Made by a program: the position numbers and the translations under genes. Below are positions 32,562 to 41,527 of a DNA stretch of 64,000 nucleotides, piece by piece. How positions within the stretch are numbered: position 1 is the stretch's first letter; each line of letters begins with the position of its first letter. The DNA is from Bacillota bacterium (lineage in GTDB: Bacteria; Bacillota; Dehalobacteriia; UBA4068; UBA4997): NCBI GenBank assembly GCA_021771915.1, contig JAETNY010000001.1:62001-126000 (forward strand), written 5' to 3'. The notes under the pieces are model-generated. The model did not search any database. It saw only the letters and a list, made by a program, of their open reading frames with translations, and was not told the origin of the DNA.

Positions 32562-33737
32562 TTAACTGAAGGGTACCACGAATACCTGCCAGACGCTTTG
32601 GAAAGACTGACGCACTACCAGACGCAGATTATAGCGGCCAACGTCCTTAGCGGCCAGCAAATTGGTGCTGTAAGTATAGCCGTTGTCGTCTGTGTAAGTG
32701 ACTGAACCAATAACCTCACCGCGGTGAATAGGCGCTGGTATGGAGTCTGGCAGGTCTAAACTTTCCTGCACGTTGGTGGCTTCATCAGAGCGCATAACCG
32801 AGTAAAGCGGTTTTTCCGTCAGGACTTCAACCTCGCTACGGCCGCCGTTAAGAACCTTTACGCTGGCCTTGACGGTGTTAGCGTCTACCAACAGCGTATG
32901 CTGCGAGTTATCAAAACCCCATTCCAACAGGGTCTGGCTTTCATCAAAAATATTGCTGCTGTTCAGCAGCACGGCAATCAACTGCATATCGTTTTTGGTG
33001 GCGCTGGCCACAATGCAGTTGCCGGCCTGTCTGGTATAGCCGGTTTTAATACCGTCCGCAAATTCAAACTGGTTCAGCAGACCATTGCGGTTATTCACGG
33101 TAAAGTTTTCCTCACCATTTAAGCGACGAACGACAAAGGATTCGGTTGTAACAATGCGCCGAAAATCCGGATTGTCCATTGCTGCTCGGGCAATCATCGC
33201 CAAATCATAAGCTGATGTGTAATGGTCTTCACTATGTAGGCCGTGGGGGTTGGCAAAATGCGTATGCTGCAACCCCAACTCGGCGACTCGTTGGTTCATC
33301 ATGTCCACAAAGGCCTGCTCCGAACCGGCAACACCAATAGCCAGCGCCTGGGCGGCGTCATTGGCTGAATACAGCATGGTAGCCATTAGCAGTTCCTCCG
33401 CAGTCTGGCGTGCTCCGGCGCGCAGGCCGATGTTGGTTTCTCCTACGTTAACATAATCATCGGGCAGGGTGATTTTATAGTCCAGTTCCATATTTTCCAG
33501 CGCCAGCAGGGCAGTTAAAACCTTGGTGGTGCTGGCCGGATAATGCTCGTCATTCATGTCCTTTTCATAGATTACTTTGCCGCTGGCCTGGTCAATCAGC
33601 ACTGCGGATACGGCGGTCAGGGTTGGTGGGCCATCGGCCTGCGCTTCACGCACCAGCAGCCAGGGCAGACTGGCCAGAGAAAACATAAAGACCAGCAGTG
33701 CAATTTTCAGGGGATTTAATTTAAAGAAATTTTTCAT
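32562..33737 (-). CDS. dacF: D-alanyl-D-alanine carboxypeptidase (DacF/PBP5 family)
   Basis: Trims the terminal D-Ala of peptidoglycan stem peptides. The 391-aa protein has an N-terminal signal segment (KIALLVFMFSLASLPWLL), and the penicillin-binding motifs STTK near residue 70, YSANDAA near 125 (SxN) and GIKTGYTRQAG near 230 (KTG). After residue 275 comes the beta-rich PBP5 C-terminal domain. Start ATG 33737; a GTG at 33749 is in frame. The SD is weak (AAGAATGTG). Sits after ytfJ as in several spore formers. Confidence 0.93.
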   Translation of the reverse strand: MKNFFKLNPLKIALLVFMFSLASLPWLLVREAQADGPPTLTAVSAVLIDQASGKVIYEKDMNDEHYPASTTKVLTALLALENMELDYKITLPDDYVNVGETNIGLRAGARQTAEELLMATMLYSANDAAQALAIGVAGSEQAFVDMMNQRVAELGLQHTHFANPHGLHSEDHYTSAYDLAMIARAAMDNPDFRRIVTTESFVVRRLNGEENFTVNNRNGLLNQFEFADGIKTGYTRQAGNCIVASATKNDMQLIAVLLNSSNIFDESQTLLEWGFDNSQHTLLVDANTVKASVKVLNGGRSEVEVLTEKPLYSVMRSDEATNVQESLDLPDSIPAPIHRGEVIGSVTYTDDNGYTYSTNLLAAKDVGRYNLRLVVRQSFQSVWQVFVVPFS

Positions 33738-33793
33738 GCTATTTATCACATTCTTTGGGAAAATTTTGATTGGCCAAGCCGGATAACAGCTGT

Positions 33794-34222
33794 TTAGGGC
33801 TGTGTGCTTTCCGCGCAGGCCGGGCAGGAATGGTCTTTTTTAGGCTTGTTTTGCTTAAAAATATCCTCCAGCTTGGTTAAAAGCCCGGGCGTCATATCCA
33901 CCAGTTTTTCCAGCGGTTCCTGACCGCAAACCGGGATATAGCGCAGCTGGCCGTTGGGCGCGCTGGTTAAAAAGCCAACCGGAGCCACAGAAAGACCGCC
34001 GCCGGAGCCGCCGCCAAAGGCCGGCTCGGTCGGCAGGGTTTTATCCTTATTGCCATACTCGCCGCCGCCGGCCACAAAGCCCAGACTAACCTTGGATATA
34101 GGAATTATTGTGGTATCGCCGGCAAAAATTGGCTGGCCAATCACAGTGTTTACCTGTACCATATCGCCCAGTTTTTCCATGGCTGTACCCAGCAAACCGG
34201 CAATGTTCTGCTCACCTGACAT
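33794..34222 (-). CDS. ytfJ: GerW/YtfJ-family sporulation protein
   Basis: A 142-aa protein. VIGQPIFAGDTTIIPISKVSLGF near residues 27-49 and the Gly-rich FGGGSGGGLSVAPVGFL near 69 are diagnostic of YtfJ. In Bacillus it is needed for proper spore germination. The C-terminus ends with HSCPACAES, an extra CxxC not typical of the family. AAAGGTGG precedes the ATG. It follows the DUF2953 gene by 15 bp, the same pairing as ytfI-ytfJ. Confidence 0.92.
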   Translation of the reverse strand: MSGEQNIAGLLGTAMEKLGDMVQVNTVIGQPIFAGDTTIIPISKVSLGFVAGGGEYGNKDKTLPTEPAFGGGSGGGLSVAPVGFLTSAPNGQLRYIPVCGQEPLEKLVDMTPGLLTKLEDIFKQNKPKKDHSCPACAESTQP

Positions 34223-34237
34223 ATTATAACCACCTTT

Positions 34238-34714
34238 CTATTTTACTTTTAGTTTGCGCTGACGGCGAATATAATATACAGCCGTGCGCAGCAGAATGGT
34301 GATTATGACCCAGAGCGGCAGGGAGATTTTAAGCATAACTTCTGCCATCGGGCAGTTTAGGCGATTGGTGGCATTGGCGGTAAGATGCAGCTGTAAATTG
34401 GCGTCGCGGCAGTTAGCGGCGGCGGCCAAACTGTGCAGCGCAGCCATCAGAGCGCCGCCGGTTATCGCGCAGATATCCGGCCGCCCAATGAGTTGCATTT
34501 GGCAGTGCAGCTGCTTTAATTGCAGCTGTTTTTGTGAAAATTTGGCCAGTTTAAGCAAAAATGGCCAATCATTTTGAGAAAATGGCAGCTTTGGCGGCTG
34601 CTGAAAGGGGTAGGCCAGGCGCAGGCGCAGATTGATGCGCCAAATAGCACCAAGCCATAGGCCAAACAGCAGCAAAAGCAGCCAGCATAAAATTTTTAGA
34701 TAAATTGGCGTCAT
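34238..34714 (-). CDS. DUF2953 membrane protein
   Basis: A 158-aa protein with a membrane segment at residues 8-27 and another near the C-terminus (LPLWVIITILLRTAVYYI). Between them lies the polar DUF2953-type region. The call rests on the fold pattern and on the adjacency to ytfJ, which is conserved in spore-forming Bacillota. It begins 15 bp after the leuS stop with no strong SD, so it is likely translated by coupling. Confidence 0.72.
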   Translation of the reverse strand: MTPIYLKILCWLLLLLFGLWLGAIWRINLRLRLAYPFQQPPKLPFSQNDWPFLLKLAKFSQKQLQLKQLHCQMQLIGRPDICAITGGALMAALHSLAAAANCRDANLQLHLTANATNRLNCPMAEVMLKISLPLWVIITILLRTAVYYIRRQRKLKVK

Positions 34715-34729
34715 ACGCCTAGTTTGGCT

Positions 34730-37180
34730 TTATTTTACTACAATATTCACTAATTTATCAGGTACGATAATTACTTTAACGGCCTGTTTATCGCCCAGCC
34801 ATTTGGCAAAATCGGGCAGGGCGCGCACATGTGCCTCTGCGGCGGCTTTGTCCAGGCCGGTGGGAATGGTAAGGCGTGCTTTTAACTTTCCGTTAACCTG
34901 CACGGCAATTTCCACCTCATTTTGCTGCAAAAATGCTTCATTATAAGCCGGCCAGGGCGTGTTATAAACCGTATTGCTGTGATTGGTAAGCTGCCAGAGT
35001 TCATCGGCAATATGCGGCGCAAAGGGAGAAAGCATAATCAACAGCTTTTCGGCTGCGTCTTTCAGCATAGCGCCGTTGTTGCCTTTATAAGCGGACATGG
35101 CGTTAACCAGTTCCATCATGGCGCTGATAGCTGTGTTGAAATTAAAACGCTCGGAAATATCCGCCGTTACTTTTTTCAGCGTCATATGCACTACACGGCG
35201 CAAATCGCAATCTTCCGGCGTAAGTTCGCTGTCGGTGTAATCTGTCCGGTCATAAATGTTCAAAACCAGTTTCCAGATGCGGTTCAGGAAGCGATAACAA
35301 CCCTCAACGGCGGAATCGTTCCATTCCAAATCGCGCTCTGGCGGCGCGGCAAACAGAATAAACAGGCGTGCTGTATCAGCACCATATTTGTCGATAATTT
35401 CTTCCGGGCTAACCACGTTGCCCAAACTCTTGCTCATTTTGGTGCCGTCCTTGAGTACCATGCCCTGTGTCAGCAGGTTGGTAAACGGCTCCTCCACGCT
35501 AATCAGGCCAAAATCATACATGGCCTTGGTGAAGAAACGTGAATACATTAAATGCAGAATGGCATGCTCCACGCCGCCGATATACTGGTCAACGGACAGC
35601 CAATAATCAGTTTTGGCTTTGTCCCAGGGGGCCTGGTCGTTGTGCGCGTCGCAATAGCGCATGTAATACCAGGAGGAACACATGAAAGTATCCATGGTAT
35701 CCATTTCCCTGGTGGCCGGGCCGCCGCAGCAGGGGCAGGTGGCCGCACCAAAGCTGGGGCTGGTTTTCAGCGGTGATTCGCCAAAAGGTAAAAATTCCAC
35801 GTCAGTAGGCAACATAATCGGCAAATCTTCTTCCGGTACGGGCTGCATACCGCATTTTTCACAGTAAACCATCGGTATCGGCGCACCCCAATAACGCTGG
35901 CGGCTAATCAGCCAGTCGCGCAGGCGATAATTGATAACCTTTTTTCCCAGTCCTTTTTCTTCCAGCCATTTGGCAATGGCGTTGATAGCGTCCGGTTTGT
36001 TGGTCAGGCCGTTGAACTGGCCGGAGTTTACCAAAACGCCGATTTCCGTATAAGCTTCTGTTAAAGGCTCGTCCGCTGATTGTTCATCTTGGGCAATTAC
36101 ACGGATAATCGGAAGGTTATATTTGTGGGCAAAATCAAAGTCGCGTTCGTCATGCGAGGGTACGCCCATAACTGCGCCGGTGCCGTAATCCATCAACACA
36201 TAATTGGTAATCCAGATTGGCACTTTCTGGCCGTTTACCGGGTTTATCGCATAAGCGCCGATAAACATGCCCTCTTTTTCGAGATTGCCGGAGGTACGGT
36301 CAATGTTGGAAAGTTTCTGCACTTTGCGTATAAATTCTCTCACGGACTGTTCATATTCGGTACCCTTGGTCAGCTTGGTTACCATGGGGTGTTCCGGCGC
36401 CAAAACCATGTAGGTAACGCCAAAAATAGTGTCTACGCGCGTGGTGAACACCGGCAAATCCTCGCCGGCCTCCGTTTTGAATATGGCCTCCACGCCCTCG
36501 CTGCGGCCAATCCAGTTATGCTGCATGGTTTTAACCTTTTCCGGCCAGCCCGGCAGTTTGGTCAAATCGTCCAGCAGACGCTGGGCATAATCGGTAATTT
36601 TGAAAAACCATTGGTCTAAATCCTTTTTCTCCACCACAGCGTCGCAACGCTCACAGTGGCCGTCCACCACCTGCTCATTGGCCAAAACGGTGGCGCAGGA
36701 GGGACACCAGTTAACCGCGGCATGTTTCTTATAAGCCAGGCCGTGCTTGTACAGCTGCAAGAACAGCCATTGTGTCCATTTGTAATATTCCGGCAGGCAG
36801 GTTGCAACCTCCCTGTTCCAATCATAGCTTAAGCCCAGACTTTGCAGCTGACTGCGCATATTGTCGATATTTGAGAGCGTCCAATCACGCGGAAAAACGC
36901 CATGCTTAATAGCCGCATTCTCGGCCGGCAGACCGAAAGAGTCCCAGCCCATCGGGTGCAAAACATTATAGCCCTGCATGTGCTTAAAACGTGCTACTAC
37001 ATCGCCGATTGAATAATTGCGTACATGACCCATATGCAGATTGCCGGAGGGATAGGGGAACATCTCCAAAACATAATATTTGGGCTTATCAGTTTGCTCC
37101 TGCACCTGATAAATTTTCTCATCAGCCCATTTTTGCTGCCATTTTTTTTCTATTTCCTGAAAATTGTAATGCTTATCCAT
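34730..37180 (-). CDS. leuS: leucyl-tRNA synthetase
   Basis: Charges tRNA-Leu. The 816-aa class I enzyme has the HIGH-type motif [15 protein letters not shown] near residue 42, a CP1 editing domain at about 220-420, a Zn-type CEKCGMQ near 433 and [11 protein letters not shown] near 581, then the anticodon-binding and C-terminal domains. GGAGGT precedes the ATG. Its promoter is copy 1 of a 44-bp repeat (37223-37266). No T-box leader is visible in the 42 bases between that repeat and the start. Confidence 0.97.
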   Translation of the reverse strand: MDKHYNFQEIEKKWQQKWADEKIYQVQEQTDKPKYYVLEMFPYPSGNLHMGHVRNYSIGDVVARFKHMQGYNVLHPMGWDSFGLPAENAAIKHGVFPRDWTLSNIDNMRSQLQSLGLSYDWNREVATCLPEYYKWTQWLFLQLYKHGLAYKKHAAVNWCPSCATVLANEQVVDGHCERCDAVVEKKDLDQWFFKITDYAQRLLDDLTKLPGWPEKVKTMQHNWIGRSEGVEAIFKTEAGEDLPVFTTRVDTIFGVTYMVLAPEHPMVTKLTKGTEYEQSVREFIRKVQKLSNIDRTSGNLEKEGMFIGAYAINPVNGQKVPIWITNYVLMDYGTGAVMGVPSHDERDFDFAHKYNLPIIRVIAQDEQSADEPLTEAYTEIGVLVNSGQFNGLTNKPDAINAIAKWLEEKGLGKKVINYRLRDWLISRQRYWGAPIPMVYCEKCGMQPVPEEDLPIMLPTDVEFLPFGESPLKTSPSFGAATCPCCGGPATREMDTMDTFMCSSWYYMRYCDAHNDQAPWDKAKTDYWLSVDQYIGGVEHAILHLMYSRFFTKAMYDFGLISVEEPFTNLLTQGMVLKDGTKMSKSLGNVVSPEEIIDKYGADTARLFILFAAPPERDLEWNDSAVEGCYRFLNRIWKLVLNIYDRTDYTDSELTPEDCDLRRVVHMTLKKVTADISERFNFNTAISAMMELVNAMSAYKGNNGAMLKDAAEKLLIMLSPFAPHIADELWQLTNHSNTVYNTPWPAYNEAFLQQNEVEIAVQVNGKLKARLTIPTGLDKAAAEAHVRALPDFAKWLGDKQAVKVIIVPDKLVNIVVK

Positions 37181-37222
37181 TGCCTTACCTCCACCAAATA
37201 TTGTTTGTCTTTTTATCCTATC

Positions 37223-37266
37223 TTATTATTGTAACGCAAAATCCGCCAAATGGCAAGAATTTATTT
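37223..37266. repeat. 44-bp direct repeat, copy 1 (leuS promoter)
   Basis: Identical to 38141-38184 in all 44 bases. It begins immediately before leuS leader and ends in the stop codon of the metallophosphoesterase gene. Confidence 0.97.
37228..37256 (-). promoter_or_regulatory. sigma-A-type promoter of leuS
   Basis: On the minus strand TTGCCA and TACAAT with a 17-bp spacer, contained in the 44-bp repeat; leuS starts 47 bp downstream. Confidence 0.75.
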
Positions 37267-38111
37267 TAAGTTAAATCAATTATAACCAATTCAGGGCGGT
37301 TAAATATGCGTGGTATGCGCGTGCTTTCCCGAGCCAGACCACGGCTGACAATCATTGTTGTATCGTTTTCCTGGTATTGACCACCAGCATATTTGGGTAA
37401 AAATCCCTGATTTGGCGCGTAAATTCCATTAATCAGGCCGGGCAGTCGCCATTGTCCGCCATGGGCATGACCGCAAAGCACCAAATCAAAGCTTTGTTTG
37501 GTATAAAACTGAAAATATTCCGGCCGGTGAGTGAGCAAAATAGTATAATTGCCGTTTGTGTTTAATTTATTTAATTGGACAATTTGTTTCTGGAAAGATG
37601 CAATACCAGATTGGATATCTGTGTTATTGACGCGGTATGCGTCAGGGTCGTCAACGCCGCATATATTGATAGTTTCTTCATTAATAGTAATCGTATCTGT
37701 ATCCGTTGCCAGACGTTTCACGTTATAATCAGCCAGAATTTGCATTTTAGTGTTAAATGCCTGCGTACCGCGCCAATATTCATGATTACCGGTGACGTAA
37801 TAGCAGGGATAATCAGCGGCCACAGCGCTAAGGAGCGCCTCGGTGTTAGCGTCTGAAATCTGGTCATCGAAAATATCCCCGACAAACATGAGAATATCTG
37901 GCTTTTGAGCGTTAATTGCCGCGGCCAGTTTCTGTTCATTTTCGCCATAGCGGCAGGAGTGCAAATCTGTAATCAGCGCCAGCCGTAAGGGATTTGATAT
38001 TTTATCTGTTTCCAATTTATAATAAACAATTTTTAGGCGGTTGTCTAAAGCAGCGGTTAGCAAAAATACCAATATTATTGCTATTAAAATTGTTTTTTTC
38101 TTTTTGTACAT
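37266..38111 (-). CDS. membrane-anchored calcineurin-like metallophosphoesterase
   Basis: A 281-aa protein with an N-terminal membrane segment (KKTILIAIILVFLLTAAL) and a metallophosphoesterase domain: ITDLHSCRYG near residue 47 (D-x-H), FVGDIFDD near 78 (GD), TGNHEYW near 107 (GNHE) and CGHAHGGQW near 208 (GHxH). YkuE-like enzymes of this type act on phospholipid headgroups or UDP-sugar lipids. GGAG is 6 bases before the ATG at 38111; the longer frame to 38204 would run back through the repeat and promoter. The gene is bracketed by a 44-bp direct repeat, and its AT-rich coding sequence differs from its GC-richer neighbours, suggesting later insertion. Confidence 0.9.
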   Translation of the reverse strand: MYKKKKTILIAIILVFLLTAALDNRLKIVYYKLETDKISNPLRLALITDLHSCRYGENEQKLAAAINAQKPDILMFVGDIFDDQISDANTEALLSAVAADYPCYYVTGNHEYWRGTQAFNTKMQILADYNVKRLATDTDTITINEETINICGVDDPDAYRVNNTDIQSGIASFQKQIVQLNKLNTNGNYTILLTHRPEYFQFYTKQSFDLVLCGHAHGGQWRLPGLINGIYAPNQGFLPKYAGGQYQENDTTMIVSRGLARESTRIPRIFNRPELVIIDLT

Positions 38112-38140
38112 TTTTTCTCCATATCTGAAATAAAAAATTT

Positions 38141-38184
38141 TTATTATTGTAACGCAAAATCCGCCAAATGGCAAGAATTTATTT
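38141..38184. repeat. 44-bp direct repeat, copy 2 (metallophosphoesterase promoter)
   Basis: Identical to 37223-37266, 918 bp away in the same orientation. It follows directly after the terminator of the ynbB transcript. Confidence 0.97.
38146..38174 (-). promoter_or_regulatory. promoter of the metallophosphoesterase gene
   Basis: Same TTGCCA-17-TACAAT as the leuS promoter, carried by repeat copy 2; the start codon is 35 bp downstream. Confidence 0.75.
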
Positions 38185-38228
38185 AAAAAAGATAATAGCG
38201 GCATTATGTTTTATGGTGCCGCTATTAT
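38185..38228 (-). terminator. terminator of the mutS-to-ynbB gene run
   Basis: Perfect 12-bp stem ATAATAGCGGCA/TGCCGCTATTAT with 13-nt loop, then CTTTTTT on the minus strand. It begins 21 bp after the ynbB stop. Confidence 0.9.
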
Positions 38229-38248
38229 TTATGTTTTTTACAAAATAT

Positions 38249-39505
38249 TTAAAGCAAACCGGCGGCCAGCATATCCTGCAAGGTACGTGTTACGGCAATT
38301 TTGGCATGCCAGCGATTTAAACCGCCCTGGAAATAGGCGATGTAGGGTGGGCGCAGGGGCGCGTCGGCAGAAAGTTCAATAGAACTGCCGCTGACAAAAG
38401 CGCCGCTGGCCATAACAACCTGGTCGGTATAGCCTGGCATATCCCAGGGCTCCGGACGCACATAAGAGTCCACTGGTGAATATTTTTGAATACCCTGACA
38501 AAAGGCCAGCAGTCGTTCTGGCGTGTCCAGCTGAATGGCTTCAACGATATCGGAGCGTCTGTCTTCCGGCCGGGGAGAAACAGCAAAGCCTAATTCTGTA
38601 AATATAGCGGCCGTAAATTCTGCGCCGCAAAGCGCCTCCTGCACCACCAGCGGCGCTATGAAAAGCCCCTGATAGAAAATGCGCTGCGCCAGCAGAGAAC
38701 TGCCCACCTCTGCGCCGATACCGGGCGCCGTTAGCCGGGCGGCGGCGCGGTCCACCAAATTTTGTCGGCCGGCTACATAACCGCCGCTGGGAGCAATACC
38801 GCCGCCGGGATTTTTAATCAGGGAGCCGGCAATTAAATCCGCGCCCCAGGCTGTTGGCTCCTCTGCGTAAACAAACTCACCGTAACAATTATCTATAAAA
38901 ACGATAACCTCTGGCTGCTGCTGATGTACGGCGGCAATTATCTGTTTTAAAAGTTCCTGGGATAGCGCTGGCCGCCAGGCATAGCCGCGTGAGCGCTGTA
39001 AGGCCAAAATTTTGGTCTGCGGCTGCAAGGCGCTGATTATGGTGTTGACATCTGGCTGATTAAAGTTGAAATCAACCTCGCGATACAGCGCGCCGCTTTC
39101 CAGCAGAGAGCCGGCCGCTTCGCCCTGCAAGCCGATAACCTTGCCCAGAGTATCATAAGGCGTGCCGACATAAAGCAACTCCTCGCCAGGGCGCAGGTTG
39201 CCCAGCAGCGCCAGTGTGATGGCGTGGGTGCCGGAAACAATCTGCTGCCGCAGCAGGCAGGCCTCCGCGCCCAGAACTTCGGCAAAAACGGTTTCCAATG
39301 CATCGCGTCCCACGTCGCCATAACCATAGCCAGTGCTACCCTGCAAATGGTTTTCACTAATCTTTGCATGACGCATAGCGTCCAGAACCTTGGCAAAATT
39401 CTGCTCGGCTAATGGAGCATATTGCAAGGCAAATTGCTGCATGGCCTGTTCGGCCTTTTGCTCGGCCTGTTTTAACATTTCTGGTGTAATTTTTTTGTTA
39501 TTCAA
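38249..39505 (-). CDS. ynbB: PLP-dependent methionine gamma-lyase-like protein (aluminium resistance family, YnbB)
   Basis: A 418-aa PLP enzyme of the Alum_res/Met_gamma_lyase family. GSTGYGYGDVGRDALE near residue 56, IVSGTHAITLALLG near 88, VFIDNCYGEF near 204 (PLP-binding Asp) and GSLIKNPGGGIAPSGGYVAG near 229 (PLP-lysine) are typical. The physiological reaction is unclear; catabolism of sulfur amino acids is suggested by family. Start at TTG 39505 with GGAG 11 bases upstream. The hfq-ynbB neighbourhood is conserved in Bacillota; here lnt is inserted between them. Confidence 0.88.
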   Translation of the reverse strand: MNNKKITPEMLKQAEQKAEQAMQQFALQYAPLAEQNFAKVLDAMRHAKISENHLQGSTGYGYGDVGRDALETVFAEVLGAEACLLRQQIVSGTHAITLALLGNLRPGEELLYVGTPYDTLGKVIGLQGEAAGSLLESGALYREVDFNFNQPDVNTIISALQPQTKILALQRSRGYAWRPALSQELLKQIIAAVHQQQPEVIVFIDNCYGEFVYAEEPTAWGADLIAGSLIKNPGGGIAPSGGYVAGRQNLVDRAAARLTAPGIGAEVGSSLLAQRIFYQGLFIAPLVVQEALCGAEFTAAIFTELGFAVSPRPEDRRSDIVEAIQLDTPERLLAFCQGIQKYSPVDSYVRPEPWDMPGYTDQVVMASGAFVSGSSIELSADAPLRPPYIAYFQGGLNRWHAKIAVTRTLQDMLAAGLL

Positions 39506-39520
39506 AGCTAAAAAAATCTC

Positions 39521-41152
39521 CTATCTGATACTGAATAATTTATAATTGTCAGCTGGACGGCAAAGCCAGCCGATAACGCTGACAGCCAGCCAGATTAAGG
39601 CGATGATAAAAATATGGTATTGACCATAGCGGCTGAAAAGGGTTAAATTGGAGGTCAAACCAACCTCGGCCATGGCGGTTTTAGCCTGTGCCGTATTGGG
39701 GTTTGTCAGCGCCAGAATACGTCCCTGATTGTCAATGACGGCGGAATAGCCGCCGTTAGTGCTGTTTAATAGCGGTCGGTTATATTCGATTGCGCGCAGT
39801 ATGGCATGATTAAGGTGTTGATAAATAACACAGGTATCCCGATACCAAACGTCATTGGAGGCCGCCAGCAGCAGCTGCGCGCCCTCGTTTACGGCCTGGC
39901 GCGGATAATCGGCAAAGCAAAGGTCATAACAGATTAGCTGCGCCGTGGAAACGCGGCTTTTATCAGCCAAAATTATGGTTGCCGCACCCTGTTTTCCGCC
40001 GGACTGCAAAATGTTCAGCGTAAAACTGGCCCAGAAACCGTCTGGCAAAAGCCGGCGACACAGTCCTTTAAGCGGAATATATTCGCCGAAAGGCACCAGC
40101 GCGCGTTTGCTGTAAATTTCCGTAAGCTTGCCGCCTGCGCTGGCCGGCGTGGCCGAAAAAAGACTGTTATAACGCTGACGATTGTGTTCGGCAAAGCCGC
40201 CCACCACCAAGGTCAGTTGGTTTTGATTGGCAAGCTGCAAAAAACGTGAGCCATAGCCAGAAGTGGACTGTAAAACGTAGGGCAGGGCGGTTTCCGGCAA
40301 CAGCAGCAGTTGTGCGCCTTCCGCCCGGCTGTTGGCGGCTTGTCCGGCGTAGATAGCAAAAATTTCCGAGTCATAGCTGCTGTCCCAGCGTTGTTCCAGC
40401 ATGATATCGGAGTTTGCCGCGGCCACTTGCAGCGTGCGCTCCGGTGGCGTGTCAAAATGCCAGTCCACCAGACCGGCGACTATATTGATGATGAAAATAG
40501 CCAGCGCCAACAGCAGATAACGCCACCGCCGGCAAAAAATGGTTGCCGCCAGCAAAATATTAATCAGTATAATCAGCGAGGAAAGTCCGGTTGCACCCCA
40601 ACAGCCGGCGCTTTGGCAAAGCAGCGGATAAACTCCCTGACTAACGCCCAGACTGATAGCCGGAAAGCCGCCAAATATATGACCTTGAAGCCATTCAATC
40701 AAATAGCAGACCAATGGCCAGAAAGCAAAGGAAACCGGCACGGCCGGCTGGCACAGGCCGTAAATGACTGTCGCCAGCAGCCATAACAGGCTTAAAAGCA
40801 CCACGCAGAGCGCAGTTATTAGCAGCACCAACAGACCGGCCTGCCAGCGCGGCAGGGGAAGATGGTCGGCCACCGTCAGCAGGCCGGAGAGTGCCAGCGC
40901 ATAATAACAGACGGCGAACAGGCCGGAGCGCCACAGGTATTCAGTTAATGGCTTATTATGGGCGGCCAGTATAGAGAACAGAAAGGCGGCCGGCGCCAGC
41001 CAGATAAGCCAGGCGAAGATGGGATAAATTGTGGCCAGACCGCATAAAATGCCGGAAACTGCCGCTGTAATGCGCCAAATCCAGGGGTTCCAGTTTTCCA
41101 GCGACGGTTTGTTGACATAATTTAGTGAACTGTTAAGAGTTGCATTATACAT
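39521..41152 (-). CDS. lnt: apolipoprotein N-acyltransferase
   Basis: Adds the third acyl chain to the N-terminal cysteine of lipoproteins. The 543-aa protein has six or more N-terminal membrane segments and a nitrilase-like periplasmic domain with the E-K-C triad: LLLPETALPY near residue 288, SKRALVPFGEYIP near 349 and QLICYDLCFADYPR near 408. Lnt is standard in Gram-negative bacteria and less common in Bacillota. ATG 41152 has a weak AAGG at a long spacing; a TTG three codons upstream is in frame. Confidence 0.9.
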   Translation of the reverse strand: MYNATLNSSLNYVNKPSLENWNPWIWRITAAVSGILCGLATIYPIFAWLIWLAPAAFLFSILAAHNKPLTEYLWRSGLFAVCYYALALSGLLTVADHLPLPRWQAGLLVLLITALCVVLLSLLWLLATVIYGLCQPAVPVSFAFWPLVCYLIEWLQGHIFGGFPAISLGVSQGVYPLLCQSAGCWGATGLSSLIILINILLAATIFCRRWRYLLLALAIFIINIVAGLVDWHFDTPPERTLQVAAANSDIMLEQRWDSSYDSEIFAIYAGQAANSRAEGAQLLLLPETALPYVLQSTSGYGSRFLQLANQNQLTLVVGGFAEHNRQRYNSLFSATPASAGGKLTEIYSKRALVPFGEYIPLKGLCRRLLPDGFWASFTLNILQSGGKQGAATIILADKSRVSTAQLICYDLCFADYPRQAVNEGAQLLLAASNDVWYRDTCVIYQHLNHAILRAIEYNRPLLNSTNGGYSAVIDNQGRILALTNPNTAQAKTAMAEVGLTSNLTLFSRYGQYHIFIIALIWLAVSVIGWLCRPADNYKLFSIR

Positions 41153-41200
41153 AAAAATCAACAGCCTTGTTCTATTTTTTAAAATCTTTAATATTATGCT

Positions 41201-41428
41201 TCAATATTCGTTGGGAAATTCCAGCGGTAAAGATGGGGCAATTGTGGAAACAGCCTGCTGATAAACCAGCTGTTTTTTGCCGCCGGAATCAATAATTAAA
41301 ACTTCATCATCATAATGCAGCAGAACCCCTTTGAGCTGAAAGCCGTTCAGCAGGAAGAAAGTGGTGGGTGTGCGGCCAAATTGCAGTTCATCAAGAACAT
41401 AATCGCGTATATTATAACATTCTTTCAA
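41201..41428 (-). CDS. hfq: RNA chaperone Hfq
   Basis: A 75-aa Sm-like protein: FFLLNGFQLKGVLLHYDDEVLIID (Sm1 region) and KQLVYQQAVSTIAPS (Sm2; Hfq usually has YKHAISTI) with a very short C-terminal tail. The rim arginines of enteric Hfq are not evident. Start at TTG 41428 with GGGAGGG at a spacing of 6. Follows miaA as in most bacteria. Confidence 0.93.
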   Translation of the reverse strand: MKECYNIRDYVLDELQFGRTPTTFFLLNGFQLKGVLLHYDDEVLIIDSGGKKQLVYQQAVSTIAPSLPLEFPNEY

Positions 41429-41527
41429 CCAAAACCCTCCCCGGCCACGTTTTTGTCTTGGCTTAAATTATAAGGGCGTTCAATTTTGCAAGCGTCCGTA
41501 TAATTGCACCTATATACTATTCTATCG

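Noticed and set aside
37181-37222. T-box leader of leuS
   Set aside because: Only about 42 bases between the promoter repeat and the start codon, too short for a T-box.
37223-38184. Insertion sequence or integrative element ends at the 44-bp repeats
   Set aside because: The repeats are direct, carry a promoter, and enclose no transposase or integrase; repeat of this length is not a usual target duplication.
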